From Fidelibacterota bacterium (GTDB lineage Bacteria > Fidelibacterota > UBA8477 > JABMPR01), in NCBI GenBank assembly GCA_030596225.1, contig JAUVKO010000085.1:1-8155 (forward strand): DNA of 8,155 bases, read 5' to 3'. Under the pieces are notes generated by a model. It saw only the letters and a program-made list of their open reading frames with translations, did no database searches and was not told the DNA's origin. The number at the start of each line of letters is the position of its first letter. Position 1 is the first letter of the stretch. Positions 6,119-8,155 of this stretch are shown here, piece by piece. The position numbers and the translations under genes are program-made.

Positions 6119-7234
6119 TTAGTGGTTATAAACCACTGTAAATTGCATTCCCTTTCCGTCAAAATCGGAACCCATAGACGAATCATTGTCGGGAGTGTCA
6201 GTGACTTCTGAGTAAAATGCTGCCAGAGTGAAACGGAAATCATCGTAAGTTTGTCCCCAACTGAAATAGGCCAAGGGAGTGTCATTCTCCCAATTATTGA
6301 GTATCAGAAGACTAACCCGGTCAAACATGGTGGGTGAATAGCTCACCATTGCTGTGCTGAGGTTATTTGTCTGGTCTTCTATCATGGGATTATTCCACAT
6401 GCTGATTACCATGTGCTCAGCCATAACATGGAGTCCGTTGCCAATCCAGATTGTATAATCAGCTCCGACGGTAGCTTGAATTTGTTCTAAAAAGGGGTTT
6501 GTGCTTAGCTCTTGATGTTTATAAACAGACTCTAGCCAGAGACCGATACCCACATCCCAGAATCCATCAAAGCCAATACGTCCTTCGTAGAGGTCAGGAT
6601 TATCTGGGTACAGATCAGATATATCGGCAATCCTGAAATGAGTGCTGACACCGATTTGCCCGTAGTCATTGGGGATATCTACGCGACCACCGGTCTCCAT
6701 GGATCCGGATTTACCGGAAAAAGCTTCCCACCCCTTGGGATCTCCAGCAAGCAAGAGCCAAGCTTGAGATGACCAACCTGATTCATAGTAGTAAATTGTA
6801 GATATACCGGTAACTCCACTGGTCAATTTCAATGGATCGGTAGGGTCAAGTGCATCAAACCACATAAGTGGTCGTAAGATTCTGGCTGGTCCAAAATTGA
6901 TCTTCTGCAAGCCAATAATGTATTCAGAATGACTGCTTTGAAGGTTTACGGCTACCCGATAAGGCTCGATCCTGGTAGCAGATGCAGAAAAATCCAATGT
7001 ATCCAGAGAACTTCCCCAACTTAGTTGCCAGCGAACTTCAAGATCATAATCCCAGGACTCAGACAGAGCATGTTGAATTTCGATTGCAGGCAAATAGCGG
7101 GTGACGATTTGTCTGTCAGAACCATCGGTTCCATGTGCTGTAGTAGAGAAAGATAGTTCCCCTAAAAATGGAGATGCCGGGAATGCTGAAATGCACAGGA
7201 ATAGAAAAAGGAGTGCGATAGAAAAAGATTTCAT
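6119..7234 (-). CDS. Secreted beta-barrel-like outer membrane protein of unknown function
   Basis: 371 residues. A signal peptide covers residues 1-20 (hydrophobic IALLFLFLCI, cleavage after AFPA). The mature protein is made of alternating polar/aromatic strands, Trp/Tyr-rich, with no internal membrane helices, and ends in a strand finishing FTVVYNH, as expected for an outer membrane barrel. Residues about 108-144 (GLQKINFGPARILRPLMWFD then ALDPTDPLKLTSGV) match the pattern 'G.Q.I.WG.A....PLD.FDP.DP' seen in barrel families such as DUF1302 and alginate-export-like proteins. DUF1302 proteins are often encoded with a lipid-related exporter and a LolA-like or DUF1329 partner, comparable to this locus. 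It starts 4 nt after the TetR stop with GAAGGG about 9 nt before the ATG, so it is co-transcribed with the regulator. It could be an outer-membrane exit or acceptor for the exporter. Localisation is fairly sure; function is inference. Confidence 0.75.
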   Translation of the reverse strand: MKSFSIALLFLFLCISAFPASPFLGELSFSTTAHGTDGSDRQIVTRYLPAIEIQHALSESWDYDLEVRWQLSWGSSLDTLDFSASATRIEPYRVAVNLQSSHSEYIIGLQKINFGPARILRPLMWFDALDPTDPLKLTSGVTGISTIYYYESGWSSQAWLLLAGDPKGWEAFSGKSGSMETGGRVDIPNDYGQIGVSTHFRIADISDLYPDNPDLYEGRIGFDGFWDVGIGLWLESVYKHQELSTNPFLEQIQATVGADYTIWIGNGLHVMAEHMVISMWNNPMIEDQTNNLSTAMVSYSPTMFDRVSLLILNNWENDTPLAYFSWGQTYDDFRFTLAAFYSEVTDTPDNDSSMGSDFDGKGMQFTVVYNH

Positions 7235-7238
7235 TTAA

Positions 7239-7865
7239 TTAACCCTTCATGGGTGGACCAGATGTCCCATAAAAAAGGAAATTCATGAAGTCTCTGGACA
7301 ATTTCACCATATCATCCCCATACATTGCCATCATTGCTTCCGATCTGGCATCTGCACCCAGAACCATCCATACGTGGAGGAGAAAGTCTACGCTGTAATC
7401 AGGATGTATTTCCCCTTTAGCCTGGGCATCTGCAAAAAATTGCCGCATGGCTTCCATGCTCATCTCATTCCAGCGATTCATGAGCGACATAATGGCTTTA
7501 TCCGCACTCAGGAGGCTGTGCATAAAGACCGGGGTGAAGTGACTGACAGCAGATTCTTTCATAGCTACCATGGCTTGCATCTTTTCCTGTATGCCTGTAT
7601 CAGCCGCTCTGATACGATCAAATACGTCCATACCAAGTTTTAAGCGCGTAGCCATATAGTCTTCTAATAAAGCAAATTTATTAGGGAAATATTTATAGAA
7701 AGTGACTTTGGACACTTTGGCTTCGCGACAAATCTCCTCTACGGTAACACGCTTATATCCAAACTGCATAAAAAGATCTTCAGCAGTGCGGAGGATATCA
7801 CCTTCTTTTTGTGGACGATCCTGAAAGTCAGGAAGTTTTACATCTGTAAGTATTCGATATGGCAT
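7239..7865 (-). CDS. TetR/AcrR family transcriptional regulator
   Basis: 208 residues from the chosen ATG (7865-7863). The N-terminal DNA-binding domain is at about 20-67: ILRTAEDLFMQFGYKRVTV, then EEICREAKVSKVTFYKYFPNK, with the recognition helix at about 52-63, the classic TetR HTH signature. Residues 68-208 are a helical ligand-binding and dimerisation domain, with a Met-rich stretch (EKMQAMVAMKES, MSMEAMRQFF, AMMAMYGDDM) that could line a hydrophobic pocket. An upstream in-frame TTG (7895) would add ten residues (MIIITEIVHI), but it has no ribosome site, while GGAG lies 12 nt before the ATG. It is the first gene of the cluster and 4 nt from the barrel gene, so it probably represses its own operon and is released by a ligand, perhaps the exported lipid or a membrane-stress molecule. 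Confidence 0.93.
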   Translation of the reverse strand: MPYRILTDVKLPDFQDRPQKEGDILRTAEDLFMQFGYKRVTVEEICREAKVSKVTFYKYFPNKFALLEDYMATRLKLGMDVFDRIRAADTGIQEKMQAMVAMKESAVSHFTPVFMHSLLSADKAIMSLMNRWNEMSMEAMRQFFADAQAKGEIHPDYSVDFLLHVWMVLGADARSEAMMAMYGDDMVKLSRDFMNFLFYGTSGPPMKG

Positions 7866-7906
7866 GATATGTACGATCTCCGTTATAATAATCAAATAGC
7901 GTAAAG

Positions 7907-7935
7907 AATATATAAAACCGTATAGTTGATTGCAA
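7907..7935 (-). promoter_or_regulatory. Candidate sigma70-type promoter of the TetR operon
   Basis: On the minus strand TTGCAA (7935-7930) and TATATT (7912-7907) are separated by 17 nt. They match the -35 consensus at 4 of 6 and the -10 consensus at 5 of 6 positions, about 40 nt before the TetR start. The sigma preferences of this organism are unknown. Confidence 0.45.
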
Positions 7936-7947
7936 GAAATATTTCTT
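7934..7947. promoter_or_regulatory. Candidate TetR operator: 14-bp perfect palindrome at the -35 element
   Basis: AAGAAATATTTCTT is a perfect palindrome touching the predicted -35 box. TetR-family repressors bind palindromes of this size in their own promoters, so it is a plausible autoregulatory site. AT-rich palindromes of 14 bp also arise by chance, so confidence is modest. Confidence 0.4.
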
Positions 7948-7994
7948 ACTTAATCTCCCCACAAAAGCTAAAGCAATGTATAGTAAAGCTATAA

Positions 7995-8150
7995 ATGTAT
8001 AAGAATCAACAAATTATTATCTATTGCGCCACCGGGAATCCAAGCACAACTGCCTCCAAGATTCTTTTAGATCGTGGTTTTAAGAATGTTCTGAATCTAC
8101 ACCGTGGAATTGTTGCTTGGGCGAGAGGAGGGTACAGCGTTCAAATTTAA
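7995..8150 (+). pseudogene. Rhodanese-domain remnant (C-terminal half only)
   Basis: A 51-codon plus-strand frame ending in TAA at 8148-8150 encodes the second half of a single rhodanese domain. It starts with YKNQQIIIYC, has the active-site loop CATGNPS (Cys at residue 11), then the helix TTASKILLDRGF and the final NLHRGIVAWARGGYSV segment, matching the canonical pattern 'C..G.RS..A...L...GF..V.NL.GGI.AW...GYP'. The N-terminal half is missing: a TAA stop (7992-7994) lies directly before the ATG, and the upstream bases in all frames look like promoter DNA. There is no ribosome site. The loop has Pro where active rhodaneses usually have Arg. It is best read as a remnant left by deletion or rearrangement next to the TetR promoter; a very small expressed protein cannot be excluded. 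Confidence 0.7.
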
Positions 8151-8155
8151 TAAGA

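Noticed and set aside
7866..7895. Upstream TTG start extending the TetR protein by ten residues
   Set aside because: No ribosome site before the TTG, and the DNA coding the extension contains the GGAG that would serve the ATG.

Overview
The window shows one long minus-strand gene cluster from a Gram-negative-type bacterium. It reads, in transcription order (right to left): TetR-family regulator (7865-7239), outer-membrane beta-barrel-like protein (7234-6119), ABC ATPase (5928-5236), two near-identical FtsX/LolE-like permeases in tandem (5221-4046 and 3951-2776), a third, different permease (2779-1496), and a secreted LolA-like 'outer membrane lipoprotein-sorting' protein (1330-569). Downstream, after 236 bases without a gene, comes the 5' part of a lipoprotein gene running off the left edge (332-1). 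At the right edge, on the plus strand, sits a small remnant of a rhodanese domain (7995-8150).

Organism: base composition is moderate to slightly AT-rich. Signal peptides, a lipobox, an outer-membrane barrel and a LolA-like protein point to a two-membrane cell. The truncated lipoprotein resembles transglutaminase-like lipoproteins common in the Bacteroidota/FCB group. Several genes have clear Shine-Dalgarno sites (AGGAGG, AGGAGA, GGGAG), which is unlike most true Bacteroidota. A relative such as Neomarinimicrobiota (SAR406) would fit, but this is inference from style only.

How the genes may work together: the ATPase and FtsX-type permeases belong to the LolCDE/MacB architecture (mechanotransmission exporters that act on substrates at the periplasmic face). 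Paired with a LolA-fold carrier-like protein and an outer-membrane barrel, and with no HlyD-type adaptor or TolC, the set looks like an envelope lipid or lipoprotein transfer pathway under a TetR repressor. Substrate is unknown. The tight junctions (4 nt, 14 nt, and a 4-base ATGA overlap) support co-transcription.

The looser junctions (5929-6118, 3952-4045, 1331-1495) and the 3' end of the cluster (333-568) are where the unusual DNA lies: palindromic or multi-arm inverted repeats in three of them, and a possible duplication scar in the fourth. The most striking is a nested palindrome at 408-519 whose 25-bp outer stem pairs completely only in the minus-strand RNA.
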